From the NCBI RefSeq assembly GCF_000426725.1, contig NZ_AUFX01000004.1:620001-684000 (forward strand): DNA of 64,000 nucleotides, given 5' to 3'. The notes below the pieces were generated by a model that saw only the letters and a list, made by a program, of their open reading frames with translations, did not search any database and was not told the origin of the DNA. The translations under genes and the position numbers were made by a program. Every line of letters begins with the position of its first letter. The first letter of the stretch is position 1. The stretch is from Sporocytophaga myxococcoides DSM 11118. GTDB taxonomy: Bacteria > Bacteroidota > Bacteroidia > Cytophagales > Cytophagaceae. Below are positions 53,982 to 62,953 of the stretch, in pieces.

Positions 53982-54710
53982 TTAAAAGGCAAGTATTATA
54001 CCTCCATTTACTCCAATAGAATATAGTCTTTCTTTTTCTGGCACATCTTTGCGTAATGGAGTGAAAAAGTAAGTAAACTGTGGCATAAGCATAAAGCCAA
54101 TATTTTCAGATATAAATGCTTGCACTCCTGTACCTATATTTCCCCCCATTAAAAAATTATTCAAATTTGCATCATCTCGCGTTAATTCCGATGTTTCAGT
54201 TAAAGTGCCTGATGTGTAATAATCAGTTTTTTCCTTTGCTTTTATCAAATAATTGAAAGAAGGGCCAACTCTCACAAATAGAGAGATTTTCTCTTTTTTG
54301 ATATAGCTGTAATTCACGAAAACCGGAAATTCAAATAGCTCCGCTTTAAAAGAACCTTTGGCCTGATCATTTCCATTTACAGGAGTGCTTAATGTTGTTA
54401 AGGGCGTTTTAAAACCTTTTCTGCTGTATCTGCCTCCAAGACCAAAAGCAAATCTATCATTAAGGTGTTTTTCAAAATTTAATCCGAGAGAATAACCATA
54501 AGTCCCCGTTTCTTTTTTGCGCGTCTCTTTAATGTTTGGTTGATCACTTGTAACACTTAAGATTCTGGAGGTATATTCTGGAGAATAATATATAGTTATT
54601 TTCCAGGGATCATGTATATCCTGTGCTATTGCTATGGTATTTCTAAAAGTTAATAAGCAAACTGCAAAGAGAAATATACCAGTAAATCTGTTTTTAAGAA
54701 GTGCTTTCAT
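53982..54710 (-). CDS. Outer-membrane beta-barrel protein
   Basis: A 242-residue protein with a signal peptide ending 'AIAIAQ'. The mature part has repeated amphipathic strands ('GYSLGLNFEKHLNDRFAFGLGGRYS', 'ELFEFPVFVNYSYIKKEKISLFVRVGPSFNYLI', 'GTGVQAFISENIGFMLMPQFTYFF') and a C-terminal 'YSIGVNGGIILAF' ending in Phe, as required for barrel assembly. It lies between GldJ and the divergent GldN-like gene, so a link to the T9SS is plausible, but it is not a recognised Por/Spr component. Confidence 0.78.
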   Translation of the reverse strand: MKALLKNRFTGIFLFAVCLLTFRNTIAIAQDIHDPWKITIYYSPEYTSRILSVTSDQPNIKETRKKETGTYGYSLGLNFEKHLNDRFAFGLGGRYSRKGFKTPLTTLSTPVNGNDQAKGSFKAELFEFPVFVNYSYIKKEKISLFVRVGPSFNYLIKAKEKTDYYTSGTLTETSELTRDDANLNNFLMGGNIGTGVQAFISENIGFMLMPQFTYFFTPLRKDVPEKERLYSIGVNGGIILAF

Positions 54711-54852
54711 TAAGACTGGGATTATAAAAATTTAACCGTGCAGTAGTTATTTTGTTTTTGCCCAATTATCGTCTTTTTGATATGCAATCTGCATTTGACA
54801 GATGAATTAAATAATTTCCGTTTCAAGTTCGTTCTTTCATAAATTATCCGTT

Positions 54853-55548
54853 ATGAAAGGCATCACTTTAATTTTATTTTTCCTCGGAGTTTCAAATTTA
54901 GCCTTAGGGCAAAATCTAAATGTCAGAGAACAAGATGTTCTTTTCAGAAAGCATCTTGTGAGAGCATTTACTTTACAAGATCCAAAGAATGTTGAATTGT
55001 TTGGGGAAAATGCAGTTATGTCAGAAATTTTGCTAAACGCTGTTGAAAAAGGCAATCTTTTAGCTTACAAAGACAGAATGTGTAAGGAGGAACTATCAAG
55101 AGAAGAAATATTATCTAAAGTCATACTATCTGATGAAGACACCATTGGTTTTATTTTTCCGCATTCATTAAAAGAAATAGAATTAGGCGAAGATATTATC
55201 TTTGATAAGCACAGGTCTGAGTTTGTTTTTGATCAAAAATATATTGCTTTGATAATTCCTCAATCAGAAAATTACAGGGGTATTACTGAACCACTTGCCT
55301 ATTTTAGATATTTGGATTGCATTAAAGTCTTTAATCAGGATGAAAGGGCATTTAGCCTCAATTTTTCAGGAGTTAAAATTCCCTTTAATGATTTGTTTCT
55401 GACCCATTCTTACAAATCTTACATAGTAAAAATAGGGAATGGCAATTATTTTGACCAGGTCTATCCGGATCCTCTAAAAGCCTTCATTGCAGCAAGACAC
55501 CAGGAAAACTTGCTTAATGATTACCTCTATAAATTTTTCAATCCATGA
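54853..55548 (+). CDS. Short GldN-like T9SS-associated protein
   Basis: A 231-residue periplasmic protein (signal peptide to 'NLALGQ'). It follows the GldN pattern: 'NVREQDVLFRKHLVRAFTLQDPKN', 'LLNAVEKGNLLAYKD', 'FDKHRSEFVFDQKYIALIIP', 'YFRYLDCIKVFN' and 'FNDLFLTHSYKSYIVKIGN'. GldN works with GldK, GldL and GldM in the T9SS motor ring. This copy is 60-80 residues shorter than typical GldN and is not next to gldKLM here, so it is likely a paralogue. It is divergent from the barrel gene and upstream of an ECF sigma factor. Confidence 0.72.
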   Translation: MKGITLILFFLGVSNLALGQNLNVREQDVLFRKHLVRAFTLQDPKNVELFGENAVMSEILLNAVEKGNLLAYKDRMCKEELSREEILSKVILSDEDTIGFIFPHSLKEIELGEDIIFDKHRSEFVFDQKYIALIIPQSENYRGITEPLAYFRYLDCIKVFNQDERAFSLNFSGVKIPFNDLFLTHSYKSYIVKIGNGNYFDQVYPDPLKAFIAARHQENLLNDYLYKFFNP

Positions 55549-55667
55549 TTAAATATTGAGATAATTAGTAATAACAGAATAAATAGGTACAGGCAATAAA
55601 TGTGTGATCACAAATATTTTTCGGAAAAAAGCCATCGAACGATGAAAAGGTTTCGTAATTTTAGAGC

Positions 55668-56219
55668 ATGGCAAATACTGCTAAAGAAAAAATTCAACAA
55701 GATCACATCCCCGAAGAAGCTCTTGTTGGCCTGTTGAAAGGCAAAGACCAGAATGCATTGGAATACCTTTATGACCATTACTCTCCTGCCGTATTTGGAA
55801 TTGTGTTACGTATAGCAAATTCCGAAAAAGCTGCCGAAAAGATATTTAAAGAAGTATTTTGTGAAATATTAAAAAGGATATCAGAATTCAATCATAAAAC
55901 AGAGAAGTTTTTTGATTGGCTTTTGAGAATTGCAAGAAGTACAGCTTTAGAATTGGTTAGCAAAAGAGGGTTTAAGCAAAATAATTTATCAGATATAGTG
56001 CAGATGAAGACACAAGAGGGAATTCTTGGAAATACGGAACCTGCAGTATCAAGGGATTTTCTCAACAATCTTAATCCTGAACAAAAGCATTATCTGGACT
56101 TGATTTATTTCCAGGGTTTGACTATTAATCAGATTGCTGAAAAGTTTAATCAACCGGCAAATGCAGTAAGAAATAAAGCTAAGGCGGCTTTGCACATGTT
56201 AAAAGCATTACACTCCTGA
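55668..56219 (+). CDS. ECF-type RNA polymerase sigma factor
   Basis: A 183-residue sigma-70 family protein. Region 2 is 'NALEYLYDHYSPAVFGIVLRIANSEKAAEKIFKEVF ... FFDWLLRIARSTALE' and region 4 is 'LNPEQKHYLDLIYFQGLTINQIAEKFNQPANAVRNKAKAAL' (about 127-170). The next gene, 1 bp on, encodes a membrane protein of the anti-sigma K type, its expected partner. Release of the sigma on an envelope signal is the likely regulation (inference from the pair). Confidence 0.9.
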   Translation: MANTAKEKIQQDHIPEEALVGLLKGKDQNALEYLYDHYSPAVFGIVLRIANSEKAAEKIFKEVFCEILKRISEFNHKTEKFFDWLLRIARSTALELVSKRGFKQNNLSDIVQMKTQEGILGNTEPAVSRDFLNNLNPEQKHYLDLIYFQGLTINQIAEKFNQPANAVRNKAKAALHMLKALHS

Positions 56220-56220
56220 T

Positions 56221-57081
56221 ATGACTTCACAAGAATTAATTAATTCCGGAAAACTGGAGCTTTATGTTCTGGGAGAGTTATCAGAATCTGAGTCTCACGA
56301 AATTGAAATAGCGAGCGCAGGAAATCCGGATGTAAATGAGGAAATAAGAACACTTCAAAATGCATTAAGGAAATATGTAATGTGTTTTGAAAAGACTCCA
56401 CCTTTGGGTTACAAGAGACAGGTGCTTGAGGATCTGGCAAAGCAGAATGAATTGCGTGAGTCTGATGAAACCTCAAAAAAAACAATCAATGAAAAGGTAG
56501 AGAAGTTTGAAATGTCAGAGGAGAAAAGCAAAGCTTCCAATATTTTACTTCCGATATTTATTGTTACGTCCGTCATTTCACTTGTAGCCGCTGCATTTTT
56601 TGCTTATCATATGAAAAATGCAAATATTGACCTGGTGAATTTGAATTCCGATAATTCTCTGGTTAAAGAGTCCTCATTAAAAGAGAAAGAAAATCTTTTG
56701 AATGAGATGGTAATAGTTAAAAGTGAATTACAATCTGCACTTTTAAGTGTTGAGGTTCTCAAAGATTCTAATTTTACGAAAATTGAAATGTCTAGTCCGG
56801 ATGGTGCCGTTAAAGTCCCTTTATATTGGAACAAACTAAATGGAGAGCTTTTTGTGGACGGGGCAAATATACCAGTATTGTCTGAAGATAAAACCTATCA
56901 ACTTTGGGCAATATATGAAGGTGTTCCTGGGAATTCAGGATTTGTAGTTGGTCAGGTAAAATCCTTACAGAAAATGACAGGCGTATCTAAAGCAGAGGCA
57001 TTTTCTTTGACTGTCGAATCGAAGGGAAACAACACAGATCCTTCGTTTGAAAATATTTATGCTACGATTACTTTGGAATAA
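56221..57081 (+). CDS. Anti-sigma factor with RskA-type periplasmic domain
   Basis: A 286-residue protein. An N-terminal zinc-finger-like anti-sigma region opens 'SGKLELYVLGELSESESHEIEIAS' (cytoplasmic). One membrane helix lies at about 100-125 ('ILLPIFIVTSVISLVAAAFF'), followed by a coiled coil. The C-terminal RskA domain is 'VPLYWNKLNGELFVDGANIPVLSEDKTYQLWAIYEG'. It follows its sigma gene by 1 bp. Such pairs link surface conditions to gene expression. Confidence 0.88.
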   Translation: MTSQELINSGKLELYVLGELSESESHEIEIASAGNPDVNEEIRTLQNALRKYVMCFEKTPPLGYKRQVLEDLAKQNELRESDETSKKTINEKVEKFEMSEEKSKASNILLPIFIVTSVISLVAAAFFAYHMKNANIDLVNLNSDNSLVKESSLKEKENLLNEMVIVKSELQSALLSVEVLKDSNFTKIEMSSPDGAVKVPLYWNKLNGELFVDGANIPVLSEDKTYQLWAIYEGVPGNSGFVVGQVKSLQKMTGVSKAEAFSLTVESKGNNTDPSFENIYATITLE

Positions 57082-57103
57082 AACAGTGAAGTATGTCTTT
57101 ATT

Positions 57104-57140
57104 AAAGCCGGACAATGAACTCATTGTCCGGCTTTATTTT
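57104..57140 (+). terminator. Rho-independent terminator
   Basis: AAAGCCGGACAATG / CATTGTCCGGCTTT forms a perfect 14-bp stem with a 4-nt loop and a T-run. It lies between the anti-sigma gene and the converging GNAT-like gene. Confidence 0.92.
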
Positions 57141-57153
57141 TTACTAAAAGTTA

Positions 57154-57456
57154 TTAATATGGATAGTAAATTAAATTCCTGTACTCTGGGTGTTCTACAA
57201 GAAAATCCTGGACACAAGAGCAGGAGGCCTTGATCCGTGCATTTTTCATTTTAGCAAAATTGAGTGCATATTCAACAATAGTTGACCGTAGCTCTTTTGC
57301 CTGTTTCAAGGTCTGAGGAATAAAAGCACTAATAAAATCCCAGACAAGATCATTCCATTTTATGTATTTCAAAGTACATTCAACCCCTTCAATTGTAGTG
57401 AAGAATTTTCTTTCTTCTTCGTTATGTCTGATCATTACTTTTGTCGTTCTCTCCAT
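57154..57456 (-). CDS. Small GNAT-like N-acetyltransferase (YjdJ type)
   Basis: A 100-residue protein of the short GNAT group. 'FTTIEGVECTLKYIKWND' forms the first strands; 'FIPQTLKQAKELRSTIVEYALNFAKMKNARIKASCSCVQDFLVEHPEYRNLIY' contains the helix before CoA and the family ending C-x-x-V-x-x-F-x-x-x-H-P-E-Y. The usual CoA-binding loop is altered (no clear RGxGxG), so activity is uncertain. It lies alone between the anti-sigma and DUF434 genes. Confidence 0.75.
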   Translation of the reverse strand: MERTTKVMIRHNEEERKFFTTIEGVECTLKYIKWNDLVWDFISAFIPQTLKQAKELRSTIVEYALNFAKMKNARIKASCSCVQDFLVEHPEYRNLIYYPY

Positions 57457-57509
57457 TGCTTTTTACTCTCCACTAAATCAACCCGGAAAGTTAAAGGATT
57501 GTTAAGAAG

Positions 57510-58232
57510 CTATATTTCAGAAGTTTTTAAATTTAAAAGTTTTAGGTCAAATGCATTTGATAATGAGTAGATAAGGTCGGAGTTTAGGTTATACCAGGCT
57601 GTCATTTTATCAAGCAATGGGCCATCGGTCGTTACAATAATCCCCTTCGAAAGAATTAGCTGTTTGTCTGCGTCGGGAACTAGTTCCACAGTTGTATCAG
57701 GGGAAATTTCTTTGAGAAGGGTTTTAACCCTCCCGCTGTTGGAAACCGGAGCATCAAAATACCAAGTCACCGATCTGGGTTTCAAGGCCCATAAGAAAGA
57801 ACAAATCTGAGACAATGCCTCGGGCGTTTCCATAACTTTTTTATAAGAACCATGAATAGATGCCAGATCTCTTATACATCCGTCCATCCCTAAGAATAGG
57901 CAGGCTCCGGAATAAAATGACTCAATGGTTATTAAAGTATTAAACCCGTCAACAAATACATCTGAGTTTTCGAGTAATGCTGCATCTTTTTGAATGGACA
58001 ACCTATGTTTCAGAGATTCATGTGTACAGCAGCTTCGCCGAATTGCCATTTGCTGACGGAGATTAAGACGATACCTGTCTCCGACTAGTTTAAGTGAAGA
58101 GGCTTCATTATAATTTTTTGAAAGCAACCACGAAAGATCTCTCACTGCTTTCCTTAAATCGGGCAATTTTGTTTCGTTAAAATTGCTTTCATCATCGGGA
58201 TGAGCTCCTCTATGCTTTCTTTTGTCTGGCAT
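57510..58232 (-). CDS. DUF434 domain protein
   Basis: A 240-residue protein. 'PDKRKHRGAHPDDESNF' opens it, 'LVGDRYRLNLRQQMAIRRSCC' is the DUF434 signature at about 48-70, and 'VFVDGFNTLITIESFYSGACLFLGMDGCIRDLASIHGSYKKV' with 'WYFDAPVSNSGRVKTLL' forms the second, probably nucleotide-binding, domain. Its start overlaps the uvrA stop by one base, so the two are co-transcribed. The biochemical role is unknown. Confidence 0.85.
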   Translation of the reverse strand: MPDKRKHRGAHPDDESNFNETKLPDLRKAVRDLSWLLSKNYNEASSLKLVGDRYRLNLRQQMAIRRSCCTHESLKHRLSIQKDAALLENSDVFVDGFNTLITIESFYSGACLFLGMDGCIRDLASIHGSYKKVMETPEALSQICSFLWALKPRSVTWYFDAPVSNSGRVKTLLKEISPDTTVELVPDADKQLILSKGIIVTTDGPLLDKMTAWYNLNSDLIYSLSNAFDLKLLNLKTSEI

Positions 58233-61054
58233 TAGAGCTTATCTTTCAGGAATGAAGCAGTATAATTATTTTTCAGCTTAACCAGATCTTCAGGCACTCC
58301 TTCAAAGGTGACATTTCCTCCTCCGTCTCCCCCTTCAGGTCCCATGTCAATAATCCAGTCCGCGCATTTGATCATGTCCATATTATGTTCTATGACGATA
58401 ACTGAATTTCCTTGCTCAACAAGGGCGTTAAGCGCAGTCAATAATTTTTTGATGTCATGGAAATGAAGTCCGGTTGTGGGCTCGTCAAAGATAAAGAGGA
58501 TATGGTCTTTAGCCTCTGAATTTCCCTTACCTAGAAAACTAGCCAGTTTAACTCTTTGTGCTTCTCCTCCACTTAGGGAGTTGGATGACTGACCAAGTTT
58601 AATATAGCCAAGCCCAACATCAGCGAGGGGCTTAAGTTTCTCAAGAATTTTAGGCTTGTCTCCAAAGAAAGTAAGACTTTCGTCTATCGTCATATCCAGT
58701 ACTTCAGTGATGTTTTTATCCTTATAAATAACATCCAGAATTTCCTGTTTGAATCTTTTGCCATTACAACCTTCACATTTGAGGTGAATGTCTGCCATGA
58801 ACTGCATCTCAACTGTGACTACTCCTTCTCCCTGACAAATCTCACATCTTCCCCCTTCAATGTTAAAGGAGAAATTTCCAGGCTTATAGGCACGCGCTTT
58901 TGCTAAAGGTTGTTCGCTATAAAGATTTCTAATGGCATCGTAAGCTTTTACATAGGTCACAGGATTTGAACGGGAGCTTTTGCCAATCGGGTTTTGATCA
59001 ACAAATTCTACCTGAGAAACTTTGCCAAGTAATCCTCCAACCCCATCGTAGCGACCGGTAAATTCTCCCATGTTTCCATGAAGTTTTTTAAGCGCAGGAT
59101 AAAGGATTTTTTTAACAAGAGTGGATTTTCCGGATCCGCTCACACCGGTAATCATACAAAGTGTGTTCAGAGGAAATTTAACTGTAAGATTATTCAAGTT
59201 ATTTTCCCTTGCTCCTTTTATCTCTACAAAATCATGCCATGAGCGTCTTCTTTTAGGAACTGAAATGCCCTCTGCTCCATGTAAATATCGAGATGTATGG
59301 GAGACATTTTCATCCTTCATTTCTTCAATGCTACCCTGAAAGATGAGTTGTCCTCCATGAGCACCTGCGTCAGGACCTATGTCAATAATTTGATCTGCGG
59401 CCCTCATCACTTCCTCCTCATGCTCTACTACAATGACCGTATTTCCAATATTTCTTAAATCTTCAAGAACAGAAACCAATTTCCTGGTGTCTCTCGGATG
59501 TAATCCTATGCTTGGCTCATCGAGAATATACATAGATCCCACAAGCGCACTACCAAGAGATGTAGCAAGTCTTATTCTCTGATACTCTCCTCCTGAAAGT
59601 GTCGAAGAGACTCGGTTTAATGTAAGATAGCCAAGCCCAACTCTATCCAGGTAGTTTAACCTGCTGGAGATTTCTTTTAAGATTCTGCCACCTACCTGCT
59701 TATCGTGACTGCTGAGTTTTATTTGACTAAAAAACTCAATGCCTTTGCTTATTGGCATCAGCACCAGATCTACAATCGACTTTCCATCTATTTTAACATA
59801 GGATGCATCTTTTCTTAATCGTGTTCCTCTGCAATCCGGACAAGTAGTTCTTCCTCTGTATCTGGACAGCATTACTCTATATTGAATTTTATGAGTTTTG
59901 CTTTCGAGATAATTGAAAAAGTCATTTAACCCATCAAAATATTTATTGCCTTCCCATAGTAATGCTTTTTCTTTTTCATCCAGATCCGAATAAGATCTGT
60001 GAATCGGGAAGTCGAATTTTATTCCATTTTTTAAAAGTGGTTCAGCCCATTTGTGCATTTTTTCGCTTCTCCATGGAGCGATTACACCTTCATACACTGA
60101 TAATGATTTATCAGGAAATACGAGATCCTCATCAATACCAAGGACATGGCCAAATCCTTCGCAACGTTTGCAGGCACCGAAAGGATTGTTAAAGCTGAAA
60201 AGGTTGACGGATGGTTCTTCAAATGTAATTCCGTCAAGTTCGAATTTGTCGGAAAATGTCTCTCTCTTTTTTCCCGGGACTTCTATAATGCAGTACCCTT
60301 CCCCTTCTATAAATCCGGTTTGTATAGAATCAGCAAGTCTGAAGTTAAGGTCTTCGTCATTTTTATTTACCATTGCCCGATCTATCAATAGGTAAAAATC
60401 TTTTACCTTTTTAATAGAGCCGGCATTTTCCATTAATTCTTCAATTGCAAGGACTTCTTCATCTATCAGAATTCTGGAAAATCCCTTTTGCAAAAGCAGA
60501 TTGAGAACATCTTCTTTTTTCTTTTTATCAGGAAACTTTTGCGGGGCCAGAATCTGTATTTTTTCTCCTTCTGGTAAGTTGTTGATATAGTTTAAAACGT
60601 CTTCTACAGAATGTTTTTTAACCTCATTTCCTGAGACAGGAGAAAAAGTTTTTCCGACCCTGGCAAAAAGAAGTTTTAAATAATCATAAATCTCCGTTGT
60701 TGTTCCTACTGTGGAGCGAGGATTTTTGCTGTTAATTTTCTGCTCAATGGCAATAGCAGGAGAAATCCCCTTGATATAATCTACTTCAGGTTTTTCCATC
60801 CTTACCAAAAATTGACGGGCATAAGCGTTTAAGCTTTCCACATACATTCTTTGTCCTTCCGCAAATAATGTATCAAATGCAAGAGAAGATTTCCCGGATC
60901 CGGATAATCCTGTTATCACTACCAGTTTATTTCTGGGAATCGCGACAGAAAGATTTTTCAGATTATTAACTCTGGCATTTTTAATAATGATGTATTTTTT
61001 GGGATCAAGCTGATCTAAAACATCTGATTTTTCCGCCGTAACTATTTTTCCCAT
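58232..61054 (-). CDS. uvrA: Excinuclease ABC subunit A
   Basis: A 940-residue twin ABC ATPase of nucleotide excision repair. First Walker A '[19 protein letters not shown]' at about 47-65, first Cys-rich zinc insertion around '[12 protein letters not shown]', '[17 protein letters not shown]', second Walker A '[18 protein letters not shown]' and second '[15 protein letters not shown]'. UvrA scans DNA and loads UvrB. All hallmarks are present. The gene heads a unit with DUF434. Confidence 0.97.
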   Translation of the reverse strand: MGKIVTAEKSDVLDQLDPKKYIIIKNARVNNLKNLSVAIPRNKLVVITGLSGSGKSSLAFDTLFAEGQRMYVESLNAYARQFLVRMEKPEVDYIKGISPAIAIEQKINSKNPRSTVGTTTEIYDYLKLLFARVGKTFSPVSGNEVKKHSVEDVLNYINNLPEGEKIQILAPQKFPDKKKKEDVLNLLLQKGFSRILIDEEVLAIEELMENAGSIKKVKDFYLLIDRAMVNKNDEDLNFRLADSIQTGFIEGEGYCIIEVPGKKRETFSDKFELDGITFEEPSVNLFSFNNPFGACKRCEGFGHVLGIDEDLVFPDKSLSVYEGVIAPWRSEKMHKWAEPLLKNGIKFDFPIHRSYSDLDEKEKALLWEGNKYFDGLNDFFNYLESKTHKIQYRVMLSRYRGRTTCPDCRGTRLRKDASYVKIDGKSIVDLVLMPISKGIEFFSQIKLSSHDKQVGGRILKEISSRLNYLDRVGLGYLTLNRVSSTLSGGEYQRIRLATSLGSALVGSMYILDEPSIGLHPRDTRKLVSVLEDLRNIGNTVIVVEHEEEVMRAADQIIDIGPDAGAHGGQLIFQGSIEEMKDENVSHTSRYLHGAEGISVPKRRRSWHDFVEIKGARENNLNNLTVKFPLNTLCMITGVSGSGKSTLVKKILYPALKKLHGNMGEFTGRYDGVGGLLGKVSQVEFVDQNPIGKSSRSNPVTYVKAYDAIRNLYSEQPLAKARAYKPGNFSFNIEGGRCEICQGEGVVTVEMQFMADIHLKCEGCNGKRFKQEILDVIYKDKNITEVLDMTIDESLTFFGDKPKILEKLKPLADVGLGYIKLGQSSNSLSGGEAQRVKLASFLGKGNSEAKDHILFIFDEPTTGLHFHDIKKLLTALNALVEQGNSVIVIEHNMDMIKCADWIIDMGPEGGDGGGNVTFEGVPEDLVKLKNNYTASFLKDKL

Positions 61055-61120
61055 AAATTATATTGACAACTGTTTATTTCGTAACAATTTTTCTTAAAAT
61101 AAGTATATATTTCCGTTGTG

Positions 61121-61139
61121 TTTTTGGAATATCCAAAAA
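61121..61139. promoter_or_regulatory. Short perfect-arm inverted repeat between uvrA and an ECF sigma gene
   Basis: TTTTTGGA and TCCAAAAA are separated by 3 bp, about 67 bp from the uvrA start and 120 bp before the sigma start. It could bind a regulator of either gene. It is not a recognised LexA box. Confidence 0.3.
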
Positions 61140-61257
61140 TAATAATTAACTTTAAAATACATTAGTTCAATTATTTTATTCAGTTGAACAATTGTTTCAC
61201 CCTAAACCCCTACAATATCGAGATAGACTACTACGTTAACTAAACGTGGAATTGAAA

Positions 61258-61860
61258 ATGAAAAACGCTGCTATTATTAGTGATGCTAAATTGGTATCGC
61301 TTTACATCAGTGGTGACGAAAACTCTTTTGCTCAACTGCTTAAAAGGCATAAAACAAAAGTTTACACTACCATCTATCTCATTGTTAAAGATCAGTACAT
61401 AGCCGAAGACCTGCTTCAGGAGACTTTTATCAAGGCTATTAAAAAACTTAAATCCGGAGATTATAACGAGGAAGGAAAGTTTCTACCCTGGATTGTGAGA
61501 ATTGCTCATAACCTGGCGATAGACTATTTCCGTAGAGAAAAACGTTATCCTACTATAATAATGGAGGATGGGTCGAATATTTTCAATTCACTCGATTTTT
61601 CAGAAGATTCAACGGAATCGTTGCAAATAAAAGACGAAACCCATGCAATTCTGAGGAAATTGATTCAAACTCTCCCAGAACCTCAAAGAGAGGTTCTGTT
61701 AATGAGACATTATGGCGAAATGAGTTTTCAGGAAATCGCTGATGCAACCGGAGTTAGCATCAATACGGCCTTGGGAAGGATGCGCTACGCTCTCATTAAT
61801 TTGAGGAAAAAGCTCGAAAAACAAAATGTAGCCTATGATAAAAATTTTTACCCAGAATGA
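61258..61860 (+). CDS. ECF-type RNA polymerase sigma factor (RpoE-like)
   Basis: A 200-residue protein from the ATG at 61258 (a GTG four codons upstream is possible). Region 2: 'FAQLLKRHKTKVYTTIYLIVKDQYIAEDLLQETFIKAIKKLKSG', with 'FLPWIVRIAHNLAIDYFRREKR'. Region 4: 'LPEPQREVLLMRHYGEMSFQEIADATGVSINTALGRMRYALINLRKKL'. The last 26 bp overlap a 75-residue gene. I believe this type is widely conserved in Bacteroidota. Signals and targets are unknown. Confidence 0.92.
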   Translation: MKNAAIISDAKLVSLYISGDENSFAQLLKRHKTKVYTTIYLIVKDQYIAEDLLQETFIKAIKKLKSGDYNEEGKFLPWIVRIAHNLAIDYFRREKRYPTIIMEDGSNIFNSLDFSEDSTESLQIKDETHAILRKLIQTLPEPQREVLLMRHYGEMSFQEIADATGVSINTALGRMRYALINLRKKLEKQNVAYDKNFYPE

Positions 61861-62062
61861 TGTAATCCGTTTAGTTTACAATGAAGTAAATGATGAAGAA
61901 AGGGACGAAATTTTGCATGCCCTCATTAAGGATAACGACCTGGCGCTCTTTTATGCTGAGCTGCTTGAACTGGAAAGTTCTATGCTAAGTCTTAAAGCTG
62001 AGCCTTCTCAAAAGTCTATCGATGAAATCATCAACTTTTCAAAAACTTACGTTCATCGCTAA
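61835..62062 (+). CDS. Small acidic protein coupled to the ECF sigma factor
   Basis: A 75-residue protein that begins 26 bp before the end of the sigma gene in another frame, so the two are translationally coupled. The sequence is helical and acidic ('VIRLVYNEVNDEERDEILHALIKDNDLALFYAELLELESSMLSLK'). There is no membrane helix and no zinc motif, unlike classical anti-sigma factors. It may be a small soluble regulator of the sigma factor; that is inference from position. Confidence 0.75.
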   Translation: MIKIFTQNDVIRLVYNEVNDEERDEILHALIKDNDLALFYAELLELESSMLSLKAEPSQKSIDEIINFSKTYVHR

Positions 62063-62067
62063 AAACT

Positions 62068-62097
62068 AAAAAGGGTCTTGGTTTAGGACCCTTTTTT
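62068..62097 (+). terminator. Rho-independent terminator
   Basis: AAAAAGGGTC / GACCCTTTTT forms a 10-bp stem with a 9-nt loop and a T-rich tail. It closes the sigma-small-protein unit. Confidence 0.9.
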
Positions 62098-62281
62098 CTT
62101 TTAAAAAGCTTTTTCATAATCTGAAAATCCTCTATTTTTCTAAAATTGAACCGAGATTAAGAATAAAAAATACCATTGTTAACCAACCTGTTAGGTGTTT
62201 CAATCCAGTTATTGATTATAATGATCAAAAGGATTTTTCAATGGTAATGCTTAATTTGGGTTGAACATTCCAGATGCTCTG

Positions 62282-62950
62282 ATGCTGAAGAAAGAACGCT
62301 TTGAAAAATTCCTGGATCATTTTAGCAAAAATTTTCCCGAACCTGAAACAGAATTAAATTATAACAATCCCTATGAATTACTTGTTGCCGTTATTCTGAG
62401 TGCGCAGTGTACTGATAAAAGGGTGAATATGGTAACTCCCAAATTATTTGAAAGATATCCTTCTGCAGAAATTATGGCAAATGCTCCTGCAGAAGAAATA
62501 TTTGAACTTATCAGAAGTATTTCTTATCCCAATAATAAATCCAAACACCTGGCAGGAATGGCAAGAATGCTCATCAATGATTTCAATGGAGAGGTACCGG
62601 AGAAAGTAGAGGACCTTCAAAAATTGCCAGGAGTAGGAAGAAAAACAGCCAATGTTATAGCCTCTGTGATCTATAACCAGCCAACAATGGCGGTAGACAC
62701 ACATGTTTTCAGAGTATCCAAGCGGATCGGACTAGTTTCAGAAAAAGCAAAAACTCCTCTGGAAGTAGAGAAAGAACTAGTCAAACATATTCCTCAAGAA
62801 CTTATTCATAAAAGTCACCATTGGCTGATCTTACACGGGAGGTATATATGCCTGGCAAGAAATCCTCAATGCCATCTCTGTCCTCTTACGTCTATCTGTA
62901 AATACTACCAAAAGTTACCTTCAGCTAAACAAGAAGAAATGAAGTTTTGA
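62282..62950 (+). CDS. nth: Endonuclease III
   Basis: A 222-residue DNA glycosylase/AP lyase from the ATG at 62282 (a TTG seven codons upstream is less likely). It removes oxidised pyrimidines. The helix-hairpin-helix is 'LPGVGRKTANVIASVIY' with catalytic Lys121; Asp139 is in 'AVDTHVFRVSKR'; the iron-sulfur cluster ligands are C-x6-C-x2-C-x5-C in 'CLARNPQCHLCPLTSIC'. The asparagine synthetase gene follows by 3 bp. Confidence 0.96.
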   Translation: MLKKERFEKFLDHFSKNFPEPETELNYNNPYELLVAVILSAQCTDKRVNMVTPKLFERYPSAEIMANAPAEEIFELIRSISYPNNKSKHLAGMARMLINDFNGEVPEKVEDLQKLPGVGRKTANVIASVIYNQPTMAVDTHVFRVSKRIGLVSEKAKTPLEVEKELVKHIPQELIHKSHHWLILHGRYICLARNPQCHLCPLTSICKYYQKLPSAKQEEMKF

Positions 62951-62953
62951 CCT

